From Pagrus major (lineage: Eukaryota > Chordata > Actinopteri > Spariformes > Sparidae), in NCBI RefSeq assembly GCF_040436345.1, contig NC_133235.1:21600660-21664659 (forward strand): a stretch of DNA of 64,000 nucleotides, written 5' to 3'. Made by a program: the position numbers and the translations under genes. This document shows positions 1 through 12,500 of the stretch, one piece after another. Numbering within the stretch: the stretch's first letter is position 1; the number at the start of each line of letters is the position of its first letter. The notes under the pieces are model-generated. The model worked only from the letters and a program-made list of their open reading frames with translations. It did no database searches and had not been told where the DNA came from.

Positions 1-1484
1 AAAGATGGAAAAACTAGAGAAGGGAAGTCCCCAAAAAAATTCAGGAAATCCAAAGAGAAGATTTGATTATGTTAAAAGGATGAAATAAGTTATAAAATTG
101 TGTTTGTGCATGTGTGTGTGTGTGGATTTCTGCATGTGTGGATGCATGCTTGCATGTTAAAGCAGGGGTGTTACAGGGCATCACGTCTCTGGGCCATTAA
201 GAGGGATCAAAGGGTTTGTGAATGCACCGATTACTGCAGTCCGACCCCCCAAATGTGTGAACATGACAAGAATTCACTCCACTCAATCCAGTTCTTCAAG
301 TACAGCAACCAACCAATGACACATCACTCCCTGCTGGTCATTTACTTTACTGCATCACAGTCACATTTTCTTTTGCTATTGGTTTTATAGAAATTTGTCT
401 CTGTTTGTTGTGTCTCTCTGGTGGAAATCTAGATTATGGTGAAAATGCATCATTTCCTACCGTCTCTAATGATTTCATAACATCCTTTATCTCCAAAACT
501 TCTGCTAGTTGCCCGCCAAACTAAACAGGCAGCCCACCCCATCACATCAGTGCCAGGCAGACCACCATATTGTTCGGCTTATCAAGCCTTATCTGTTTAT
601 ACTCGTGTCCCAGGTCATCCGATTGTTTTCCATTACTTTGCTTCTCCTTATCCGACAACTGTTATTGCTTTCCTGCCATCATAACGTACTGGGTCAAGTG
701 CATTGTTATCTGAAGAGCCTCAGATAAACATAGACATCTGAAAACAATTCATGACGGTTAATTGTGCCAATGAAATTTTTATTTACTGGCGATGGAGAGG
801 AACTCTCATGCCTTGTGTAGGTCAGTGAGGTAAGCTATTACAATGATAATAAAGTGATAATGTCTTGCATTCTAATAACAGGATGAAATGTGTATGTTTT
901 TATTAGAAAAGTCTCGACATGATCATTCGTCAACAATGCTCCCATGACTTCATCAGAATGGTGTGGGCCTGTGAGTGATGACTGGTAGATTTGTAGATGT
1001 TTTGAGGGGTCAAACTTTGTAAAAAAAAAAATTTTAAAAAAGAATGAGGTCATCACCTTCCTAAACGGTGGGTCAACAAGCAGGATCAGCCAGAGTCGAC
1101 AGGGTTAAACAGGACTGTCATCAACTCCCAGGCAGGGATCTGACCCTAAACATACCGGGGTCGAGTCTAGTGTAGAATTACCACAGGTATGTTCTCAGGG
1201 AGGAGGGTTCAAAAAGGAAGGGGATCTGACCAGACACTCATCCAATTTGCAAGTTGAGTTGAGTGATTGCAGAATGTAATGTCTATACAGTGTGGGGTTA
1301 TTTTTGATACTTGTTGGTTGTCTTGTCTTGATAAAGTCTTGCTTTTCACTCCCGGACTCCCTTATATGAACAGATTGGTGTGAAGTTTCCTCATGGACGT
1401 AATTTCTCAAGTGCTTTTAGGCTACAATAACCAGACATGGCTCTATATGTACAACACTAAGAATGACGTATGACATACAATTTT

Positions 1485-1860
1485 AAGTACCTGTACTTTA
1501 CTTTAGTATTTCCATTATGCTACTTTATACTTTTAGGCAAATATTGTACTTTGTACACTTCATTAGTTACTAGTTACTTTGCAGGTTCGGATTATTAATT
1601 ACAAATAAATCAACTAATAAATGATTATATATTATTATAGGTTAAGCTACCCATCAGTATATAAAGTAATCAATATTAGCTCTGTTCTGCTCTATCCTGC
1701 TGCAACATTAAAGTGATATGCATAATGCATTAATAATTACTATTCACTAATATAATCATTTTTTCTGAGATGATGGTGATGATTGCTTTTACTTTTGGTA
1801 CTTGAAGTATATTTTGATGCTAGGTTTTTTGAAGTTTTACTTAAATCAAAACAAAACAAA
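1485..1860 (+). repeat. ACTTTACTT-type teleost dispersed repeat, copy 1
   Basis: The stretch reads 'tactttactttagtatttcc', then 'agttactagttactttgcag', 'aagctacccatcagtatata' and 'ctgctgcaacattaaa'. These blocks occur in the same order as in a non-coding repeat that I recognise as very common in spiny-rayed fish genomes. Related partial copies lie near 7945-8170, 48370-48565, 50500-50870 and 56310-56820. It has no coding capacity. The class is not certain; a non-autonomous DNA element is the likeliest guess. Confidence 0.65.
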
Positions 1861-3061
1861 ACACGTAAGCAGCGTGGGATCATGGGAGTTGTTTTCTTCA
1901 CTGTTAAACAGCCACCATTGCTGATGGAAATCGACCTACGTGACTCAGGCAGATATGTTCACGGACGAGGTAATGTGCAGTATTAAATGTAATGTAATGT
2001 AACTTCCTCAGTCTGTGACTCTCTCCCTAATGTTATATCAACACGTGACCAAATGAAACGTACCATTACCTTGAATAAAATACAGATTTTTCTGTTTTTT
2101 TTCTTTTTTACATTGTTGGAAAATTTACACAAAAAAATACACAACTCGACAAGAGACACAACAAAAGTCTAGTCATTTGTTCAATACATTCTAAAGCAGA
2201 AATGTCACTTATTATATCTTTAAGCATGCTTTAACCCTCACTGTGGGAAGTACCAGTGGATACATTTTTGGTTTGGGATCCTTTAGAACAATATGAAGTC
2301 AAATCAAGACTACTCATCAAATATATATTTTAAATATATATATTTCATATTTCTATGAACTCTGAGCGATTGTTACCTTCTCCGGTTGTTAAATCATTTA
2401 TAGAGGCCTGAACATGTAAAACTATTTAAGAGGACAAGTATTTTAGAAGAAAAAAAAGGAAGAAGAAGCACAAGTAAATGTTTTGTATCGTAAAAAAAAA
2501 AAAGGTGGGTTTTTTTGTTTTGTTTTTTGGAGCAGGGAAATGTTTTTGTTCTTCTTTTCTAACTTTTTGTTCTTCTTTTCTAACTTCACCGATCACATTC
2601 ATCCTCTAGAGCCACAGCTCTCTTTTTGTTTAGCTGCAGCTACACTAACCAGCAGATGTCAGCAAAATATTGCTTCTGTGTACTTGTGCTTCACCCTTCT
2701 TGCCTCGGAGGCTTGTCGTGTATGGTGATACATTAATATATAGATAAAACATACTGCTTATGACACAAACTGTAGCATCAGAGAATGTCAGCTCAAAAGT
2801 CTTAATGAGTTTTATAGTAAGTGTGATTGGTGTTGATGCCAAATGCAGCAAAATCTAAAAAAAAAAATGCATGAAAGGGAGTAAAAGTAGCAAGAACAGG
2901 ATCAGATAGAGTACAATGATTTTTGTGACCCATTTTGCTGCATCTTCTTTGAGGAGGAATAAATAAGCATAAAAACTGACATGGTATCATGATAACGATT
3001 GATCACTTTTGGCCTGATGGTTGGTCTGATTAATCATAGTCGCTGAGTCAAGACGGAACCA

Positions 3062-3090
3062 ACATCACTTTCTTTTAAAGAAAGTGATGT
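3062..3090. repeat. 29-bp near-perfect palindrome
   Basis: ACATCACTTTCTTT (3062-3075), a central T (3076), and AAAGAAAGTGATGT (3077-3090) form 14-base perfect arms. The stem could be cruciform or hairpin forming. It lies about 340 bases beyond the predicted irf4 poly(A) signal. Confidence 0.85.
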
Positions 3091-3781
3091 GTGTTAGTTT
3101 CATTTCTCAGAAAAATAGTTTTTTTGTGATGTTCGGGGCATCGGCTGAGTAAACCGTCCGTTCCAAAGCTTCGAGTGAAGGGCTAAGGCGACGTCGCTTG
3201 GAGTAACGGCTCATACGGGGCGGAAAAACTGAAGCCTGACTACAAATGATGTGGCTTCCTGCAGAGGGGGAAACACCATGGCAAATGTGTGAATGTGCTT
3301 TTCTTTTTTTTTCCTTTTTTTTTGCCCTTTTCTTACCAATATGACTCTCTCATTCTCCCTCCTTTCGATTGAAAATCAAAAAGAGCTCAAAGATGAAACA
3401 GCACAGCAGACAGGAGCGGTTGAAGATTGACAGCTTTATTTCAAAATAAATCATTTATCCACACGGCAATTTTATATTAATCAATCTCCTTATGATCTCC
3501 AGTCCTTGTCATTATTCTGATTTATTGTACAATTCATTTTTTTCAGTATTTCACACTTACATTGAGATTTCCTCTGTACCTTCTTCTGAATGTTTTACTG
3601 TAACTGTAACAAGTGATGTGAAATGGGTGTGCGTGTCTGTGTTTGAGTCACTGATGTTGTAGGTGGGGGAGTCACATGTTTTATCCTGAGTCCACAAATG
3701 TCAATTCCTGATAACAGTAATAGTGCAACAGTGTGACACACAGCCTGTACCCACCCACACACATGCACACACATGGCCCTT

Positions 3782-3786
<5 letters not shown>

Positions 3787-3817
<31 letters not shown>
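3787..3817. repeat. (CA)n microsatellite
   Basis: About 15 uninterrupted CA units. A second CA run lies at 4005-4033. Both fall in the predicted irf4 3' UTR. Confidence 0.95.
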
Positions 3818-3819
<2 letters not shown>

Positions 3820-4001
3820 CTTACCAAAATAGCGCACTGTACATAGAGCTGGTAACGTTTTCACGTTTTCCTTTTAAATTTGAATGAGTCAAATGTCTGA
3901 CATATAATTTAGTTTCAAATGTGATATAATGTGAAACTAAATTTCGCCCAGCACAGAATTAGTGGGACTGACGAGATGTTTGAGGGGGGAAAGGATTTTT
4001 G

Positions 4002-4004
<3 letters not shown>

Positions 4005-4033
<29 letters not shown>
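4005..4033. repeat. (CA)n microsatellite
   Basis: About 14 CA units, some 190 bases from the preceding CA tract. Confidence 0.95.
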
Positions 4034-4037
<4 letters not shown>

Positions 4038-6537
4038 TCAGAGAAACAGAAAAACATTCCCGCCCGAGATTTTGGTCAGACTTTTGAAGCCATTGTGAAA
4101 GTGATGTGGTTTAAGTGTGAAGGAAGTAAATGCAGAGATCGAAACTCTGGACCACAGATGAAAAACATAACAAAACCTTCATTCCTTGTACTGCATCATC
4201 AGCCATTAACAACTAACCAGCACAAGGAATTCAATTTTTCTGACAATCAGATTTGTATGTATTATGATAGAAACACGTTCCTAAGTAGGTTTTCAGGATC
4301 TTAGGACAGTATTTGTGTGGCTGTTACATCCAGTGTGTGAACCTAAGCAGCTTCTCTGGCATGGGAACCAAAAACCTCCTCCCTGGCCAAACCTGCAGGT
4401 AGTTTTTCTTCTCATTTGTGAGGCCACTAGTTTCAGGTCAAGAGGAACAGGTACTGATTCCTCGCAAGTTACGGGATGAGTGTGACTTTTCCAGTCAACC
4501 CTCTTCAGTCAAGTCAGGTCAAGGCTTACTGAAGCCAATCAATAGAAGAGCAAAAATATCTTTTCCAACGACAAAAGCCTTCATCACCATTCTTTGCTCT
4601 TTTTTCAAAGAACTATTCTCCAGTTCTGATATAGCACATACTATAGCAGCATCTATTCTAACCTCTCTAGGAGCCACCATTGTTGTTTTCAAACAAACAG
4701 CCCCATTACTCGCTGGTCGTTACACCCAAAACAAGGCCGTAGCTGCCAGTAGTTCCTCGTAGAGAGGCAATGTTGCGCCCCCTTTTTTGAACCACCATCG
4801 GACCTTATTTCAGAAAAAATATTTATGGTCATGAATGGCAAGAGACAAATCTTTGATCCTGTTTGAATTGTGCTATCATTTCACTCAATAAAGTCACAGT
4901 CTGTTATAAAACTAATTAAATATAACGCTGCATAAATACGTCATTAGAAAGACTGCAAACCCCCGAGTCGCGTTTGTGACATCCTCTTGTTTAACTCTCA
5001 CCAAAACCCTGACCGAAACCTTGTAGAGCCGGTCCCGTATATTAGCTAGCTCACAGAACTGACTAACTCTTCGTTCTCTTAACTGCAGTTGTCAATATCG
5101 CCAAATTTGTTGTGAGTTTCACCTTTTTAATACTTTTTTGTGCCGAGGTGACGACCATGTTGATGTTGGTTAAGTATATTGAGTGAGATGATGTCTATCT
5201 ATCTGTCTCTCCCCCTTAACTACTGTACAAATTGTTTCCCAAATAATTTCCCATGGGAGGAACAGGATTTCATGTGTGTTTGGCCACAAACACATAGGTT
5301 GAACATGATCTTGTGATCTTATAAATCCAGCTGCGAGCTGGTAAAGTTATCAGAAACCTATTTTTAAATTTGATGTTTCATTTAAATAATTTTCAGACAC
5401 TTGAAAACATAAAACTGTACAGTATTTTATAAGACAAAGCAAGAATAAAGCAGAATCAAAGATATTTTTATATAACAAATAAAAATACATATTTGTACTA
5501 TCTCTGTAATCATCTGGTGACTTTAAAGATATTCTTACATGAGGTCCCAAGCACCAGGCTGGAAACCACTGTTGTATTCTGTGATTTGCATTTTTCTGTA
5601 CATTAAAAATAAAAAAGTTTTTAAAAAAAACCATCTCCACTTAAAACCTAACACACAGTTTTGATTTTCAATGCCAACAACCACTAGATACATATGAAGA
5701 CAAACCCGTACTGGCTTAAAATCCCTATCAATACTCAAAACTTCAAAACTGTACATAAGACGGACTGCAAGCGAAAAAGCGAATTCATCTTGATCACCAC
5801 CTGTAAACTGCTTCTTGTGATTTTTGGTTTCATCAGTTTGATATAATTAAAAGGAACCAGATATATTGGGCTGATCAGATTCAGTAGAAACAGATTTAGT
5901 AGAAGTGTGCCCTGCATTACACGTAGCAGCCCAGAGGTAGGCAATTTGTGATAACAGCTTCCTCTACGACACCACCAGACCAGTGATAACATCAGTTTCT
6001 CAGTTTTCTTTCAAAAAAAACCCCGAATTGAGGTCTGTAATAGATGATGCAATGGCACTGTTGACTGTTCACTTGCTCATCTAAGTGAATGTTAAGTATC
6101 ACGTAAAATACAATAAATACAATTACAATAAGTACTCATTCATGCTCTGTTTTGTCCTTTTTATATATCAGTGTTTGTCTTAGGGGCCATTCTTCCTGTG
6201 CACCTGTGCTAGTACTTCCTGTCTCAGTCGCCCTCCGCTCCCCTCATCCCCCCACCCTCAAACCGCATCCTTCACACTGTCACAATAATACTTGTAGAGT
6301 GAAGAAAAAAAAAACACACATTCCTCCACAGTCACAGACACAAAGACTACGACACATAGGTGTGCAAGTGAAAACAACAGGGTCTTCCCCATCTCTACCC
6401 CTCAGAACCATGACAGCTGCTTCTATCATTTACAGTACACAGCACTGCAGTCATAAGGCGTGATGAACGGGCAGTGGTTTACATTCACATTTATTCCATC
6501 CTGCACGTGTGTGTGCGTACGTGTGTGTGTGTGCATG

Positions 6538-9500
6538 TCACTCTTGAATATGCTGCAGAGGTCTCTGAGAGGGATAGTCGACTGTTGGAGGTGTGTTCTG
6601 TTCCTGGATGTGGTCGTAAGCCCGCAGGTAGTGGCCATTGTTCTGCTGGTAATAGTACACCAGTTTTCTGGCGAACACCGGCTCCACCTAAAATGAAATT
6701 AGGCCTTTGTATGAAATATGTGTGTGACCGCTGAATCATGTTAAACTATTGTGCCCTACGAAGGAAGAGATCAGTTCTCACAGACACGACTGTCTTGAAA
6801 AAGACAGAAAAGTTTTTAGGTTTGCTAGCAAGCTGCGTTACAAAGATTGTAATGTCTTCGTTGTGTGTCTTTTCTGTTTCATTACTATCTCTTTCAGCTT
6901 TCTAGTCACTATCTAAAAGAAAATAAACTTTAATTTGATGATTTACTGCCCATAAATATAAAATGAATGTATCAATGTTTTGCTAGGTGTCTGTCTCTAA
7001 AGTTAGCACGCTAAACAGCTAGCTCTGGCCCATCTCGGTCCATAGCTCCTATGCTAGCTGTGTATACACCAACACTCACCCAGTGCCCCGCACTCCCAGT
7101 GCAGACTGCCAACTGCACGGCTAATAAAGCTAATGGTAGCCGCAGTAGCCATTATAGATCTCAACTACATTTTTTGTCTAAATAAGTTGGCTAGTTACTG
7201 TATTTTGTGTTAGTAAGACAGTATTATATTGCTAACAACATAACAACCATAGGTTATATGCATCAGCCAATGTGCATATATGGCTGTCAGAGATAACACA
7301 TTTTCACCACCACAAAATGCATCCAACTCCCAGGTAAAGATCTGCACTGTGTTAGTACCTGTGCTGTAATCATCTTCCTCGGCCGCTGTGGGTCGGGGTA
7401 CTCGTCTCCAAAGCACAGCACCACTTGGTGTCTTGGTAAATGTCGGCCATTATGGGCAAAGTTTTGCAGCTCTGATTGAAGAAGAAGACCAAGACAAAAG
7501 AGGGGAATAGGTACATCAGCCATAACAAACCAAGCATGTGCTTCTCACACACCCCAACATGTCACATTTAAATATACAGTAAATAAACATTAAAAAAACT
7601 CCAAATTGCTCACACAACATTTTCCCTAATCATGACTTGTCTGGAAACCACAGACGAGGATGGTGGAAATTTCGATGTGAAATGGCATAGAGGAACACCA
7701 CTTTGTCATGCTGTGTGGTGGACCACAGGTGGTGGGTGGGGACGCTCTGGCCCCCCTGCTGAGAATCTGCTTCTTAGTGCTCCCTCCATACTGAGAGGGA
7801 CTTACCCAGCTAAAGCACCTGCAGCCTCTCCTTCGTTATCATCATCATCACAGCAATTATCGACATCAGTTGTCTTACTGTAAATGCCTGAAATGGTTAT
7901 CCGTTATCTTGAAAAAAAGAGCATCTACTTCGTCGGATGTGATGAAGGAGATCTATTCTTTTATTCACTTACTTTAATTCACTTAAAGCACTTGTAATTT
8001 ACTGGAGTCCTTATACTTTATACTTGTATAATTTTAGGGGTAACTATTGTGCTTTTTACTCTTGTACTTTATCAGACAGCTTGAGCTACTAGTTAAATTT
8101 TACTGACAAAACAAATGTTTTATCTAAAAAATATCGAACTACCAAACTGTGTATTAAACATACATACTTAAAGGAACCTACAAAAGCACACAAGACTGTC
8201 AGCGAGAAGATTCACTACTTCTGTATAGTTTTTCTAAATGCCTGCCACTGGGTAAGATCCTGAAAATTAAATAATTTTTTTTCAGATGAATTGAGGACTC
8301 CTCCAGGCTGAGAAAAAAGCAGCTGCTCTATAGTCTGATGGTACGGCAGTGGATACTTTTGTATTGCCAGACAGCGGCAGAACAACTGGCTTATAACGTA
8401 ACATTTTATGTTGGCTTTTCTACTGAGCTATATCTTACTGTTGGCTAATTATTTCTAAGACATAATAACATTACTAGGGAGCACTGATAACTTAAGCTTT
8501 AGCTCAACAAAATGAATGTTATCAAGCAACCGAATCTGTCAGCTGTAGGATTACATAAGCTAGGTGCATGAACGACACTAAAATGTTTACGTTGTTCACC
8601 ATTGTCATTGTACAGTTTTTGATCCTACATAGCCACAAATAGATACATAACCTCATCATTATGCATCCCTGCAAGCAGCTGTTTGTATTAAATATTAGAA
8701 ATATATTGCATTGTCTCTTTCACTCCAAAACAAATGCACACGCTAACCCAATCAAGATCTTGACAGGAGGCGGTGGTGCTCATACCACTTTTGTCCACAG
8801 GGACCGCCAGAATCCACAGAATTAAAGTTCCTTGGAGCTGCTTTAAGTATCTCAAATTATTTCCACTCACTGAGCTGCTTACATGGTAATGGCGTGTGTA
8901 AGCAGTATACAAACAATTAATAAATGGTTTATATCAACTTATAGTGTTGTAGGCAGATACAGGTGTTTAACACTGTGCCTGTTGACTCATCCTGTGAGCA
9001 TCCACAAGGTAATAAATGACAATTTAGTAATACATATTAAATGGCATTAAATATGGCTTTAGAGGAGAAGTTGTATTTGTTGACAAATTCTTTAGATTAA
9101 CACAATTTTAAACACAGGACTTATCTGTAACTGACTACTTTTATATCATAATATTGCTTCTTTGGTAAGGATGGTTAGGTAGTTTTATTGCAGAGATTTT
9201 GTATCAAACTGGATGATATGTGCGTGGACAGAACGCTACAGAAACATGTCAGTGCTTACCAAGAAGGAATTGCTGGGTGTCAAACAGTTTGCATGGCTGC
9301 TCCTTCTCCAGCTTGTTGGGTTTATCCAGATATGGAGCCAGGGGTCCTTCCCAGTACACTCGTCCCTGGCAGAGGCGCTTAGCGTATAACCCATCAGGCG
9401 CCATCCACAGAACCACCCCCCTCTCCAGTACATTAGGAAGCATGTCAGCACCCTGCCTGTGAGACTCAGGGTACGGGAATGGGAAAAGGATGACTTCTGC

Positions 9501-12500
9501 CCCGCTGTGAAACTTATCCTCTGGGCATGGGGAGAAGAGGAGGAAGAGGATGGAGAGGAGGAGGAAGAAGAGGTGATACGACAACCCTCTTGGCTGGTGG
9601 TGGTGACCTCCTTCACCAAAGACTCTCTGTAGTATAGGGACACATGCAGGCTGACATCTGGAAGAAAGAGAGAAACGTTTAACAGATATGTCATTGTGGG
9701 AAACACACATCACAGTTTGAGCCTGAGCAGAAGGAGGCCCTGAAAGGTCAAGCTTAAATAAAACTCAGTTCTCTGAGTATTAGACACTTCTCTGTTATCA
9801 TTCTGAGCATCTTTTTAACCCATTTTTTTTTAATTTGTCAACACGAGAGATAAGAAACTTACTATCGTGGCCTGCTGCTCAGAATGGGGAAGTAAGTAGG
9901 TGTTTGTAGTTTCTTATCTGCACATGCAAATATATTCAAGAAACAAGCATGTCTTTAAATGAGACGGAGATGGTTCTTTACCAGTTATGGCATTGTTGTG
10001 GTCCATTGCATACACGGGCTGTTGGGACTCTGAAAGGTAGGTGTGGAAGGAGAGCTGAAAACCTGCACAGAATAAATGACATTTATGTATTTGTGTGTTT
10101 GTTTATTTGACAGGGACAGTGCACAGCTTCTTAGCTGTACCAGAGTTGGCTATAAGGTAATTTACATCTGTAGTCCCTGGGCAGGAGACAGAGATAATGC
10201 TAATGTTAAAAGAATTTACACTATAGTGTAAAAACACAGTTACAAGACAATATATATTCACTCTACAAGAACATCAACAACTCCAATACTCACAACAACA
10301 ACAAGACAAGATTTAAGACCAATAAAACACAACAATAACAACCGGATTTCATAAGATTAAGTGTTTGCTTTCATGCGCGATGGATACATGATTGGGTTGA
10401 TTTTAGCCGTGATTTCATCTTAAAGCTAAAATCAGTGAAGCTGCAGCACTCTCATATGTAACTTAGTACTGAGTTCCAAAAATCATAATTCGTCTAGTCT
10501 AATTTGGAACAAAATCAAGTCAAGGATGGGTGAAAAAACACATCAAATACATGAATTTGTTGAGAATCAGGCAGGCGCAGATGTCGCATGTCCCAACAAC
10601 TCAAACAACCAGATAAACAAATTTTGCACTATTTTCTGCACAGACCGCTGCTCAGCTCTGCATGGCTGCTGAATCAACAACTGTGTGTTTCCTAGCTACT
10701 TCACTCCTGCCACGCCTTCAGTCTGCATATATATCAGCATTTACAATCACATGTACAAATACAGTATGCTGTGTTGTGTTGTTTAATTCATCACACATTT
10801 CTTGTCCAGTACACCATGTGCGTGGTACTTAGCACAATGACTTTACTACTACAAGTATCAAATATCATTTCCTCGATGTGGATGATTTCACTCTGATACG
10901 TGCCTGATATGATGATTTATGATGGTGGGTTCAAAAAATTGTTCACAATCTCACACCCTTTCCTGTTAGAGGATGCCTGGCTTATCCTAGCAGACTAGAG
11001 CATCTACTAGGGGAGACTGGTAGAGAAAATGTCAGAAAGACAGCCTTTGGTCAATGTGCTTTCTCGATTATAGTGGTGGAGAAGTGGAACTCCATACCTA
11101 CAAACTTGAGGCCAGTTTCGCAGTGTTTAAAACCAGCTTCGTGTTTTGGTTAAAACGGCCACAAAAATGTCATCACATGTATTTATTGTTTCTATCATAC
11201 TGATTCTGTTCATCTCACAGTGATCGACTTACATGTATTGAGATTTTTATTGGCTGTTCTGTTGTTGCTAGCTGACTCTGGTGCAATTACTTTTAATTCT
11301 GTGCTGTTCCTGCAAAAATAATAATAAATAATGCCTAGATACGATCAGTTTTTGTCGACATGAAAAGATCAAATGATTACATTTGAATCTACACACACAC
11401 ATATATATATACAAACATATACATATATATATACATATATACATTGTTTTCAAATGATGGCCAATAAATATACATGTGCAGTGTAAATAAAGGTATAAAC
11501 GATTGATTCATAAATATATCTATAGTCATTTCTATCTTGATATTGCTATAGGGATTCACACAGGCTTTTCAAACCTAGGCCTTGTTCTTGTTTGTGTCTT
11601 GTTCGTGTCAAAGAGTGCTGATGATACTACTTTATGACCTGTTTAGAATCAGTTCATAGACAGAGTCGAGAGTTACGTGATGAAAAGAATCAGCGTGATG
11701 ACATACGCTCTTTATATTTTGCGTCATTAAAGTGACAATTTTATTCCCTTTCAGGCCTGTTTGATAAACAGACTGACAGGATGTTACAGTGAAGCGTCTG
11801 TGGTTGGAAATTGACAACATTTTTTAGATATTTGTGAGAACTGAAAAATAATGCAAATTTTCATGCAATAAGCTGAAAATCTATAAAATACGCCACATTA
11901 AATGTAGGATAGACTGTGTATCTCACTGTATACCTGCTGAGCCTTACAGTCACACTTCTTATGCACAGCCAACATCTATCTATACAGTTTTAGAGCTACA
12001 AGCATTGTATCAATAACGTGTGTGCCGTCACATCTTACCATTTTCTGTGTGTGACCCAGGCCAAGCCCGGCTGAACGGTGACGGGTAGTGGCACTGACCA
12101 TACTGCACCTCTGCATGTGGCCCGTGGTGATGTGATGGAGGAAGAGGCTGCTGTTCTGGAGGTGAGTAATCCCTCCAGTCCCTTCTCTCCTGAGAGAGCA
12201 TGTAACCAGACACCTGAGAGAGGAGCACAGCGAGAGAAGGTGTCATTAAATCAAGACACTTGCCACTATTGCAGATTATGTGCTCGGGCCACATGCTGAC
12301 CTGGTTGTGCAGAGACGTATATGGAGGAATGTAGCCGAGGGAATTTACATGTGATGGTGTCTCCTCCATACTGCCCATCTTCATCCCTGTAAATGTACCA
12401 AACAAAAAGGTACATTTGTCAGATATTTGGTCCGCAATATTTCCCATGCTTTGCTATGAAGACATTGCTTATACACAATTACAGCTCATATTTTCCAAAG

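Larger units (their letters stand above)
1..3400. other. Gene-free stretch left of irf4
   Basis: I see no convincing coding exon on either strand; the open frames are short, of low complexity and match no family I recognise. The stretch holds AT-rich DNA, a fragment of an ACTTTACTT-type dispersed repeat (about 1485-1860), a 29-base near-perfect palindrome (3062-3090) and an isolated CpG-rich block (about 3135-3235). It lies past the predicted 3' end of irf4. In mammals EXOC2 is next in this direction, but none of its exons are visible here. Confidence 0.6.
3430..6537 (-). other. irf4: irf4 3' UTR (predicted)
   Basis: This is the region after the irf4 stop codon on the minus strand. Two minus-strand AATAAA signals lie near its far end, seen on the plus strand as TTTATT at about 3431-3436 and 3518-3523. 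Mammalian IRF4 also has a 3' UTR of several kilobases, so a length near 3.1 kb is plausible. It contains two CA microsatellites (3787-3817 and 4005-4033) and an open frame at 4418-4762 that looks repeat-derived. The exact end is an inference. Confidence 0.45.

Noticed and set aside
4418-4762. 114-codon plus-strand open frame
   Set aside because: It matches no family, lies in the predicted irf4 3' UTR on the opposite strand, and its text ('ccaccattgttgttttcaaa') resembles repeat-derived sequence also seen near 1905.
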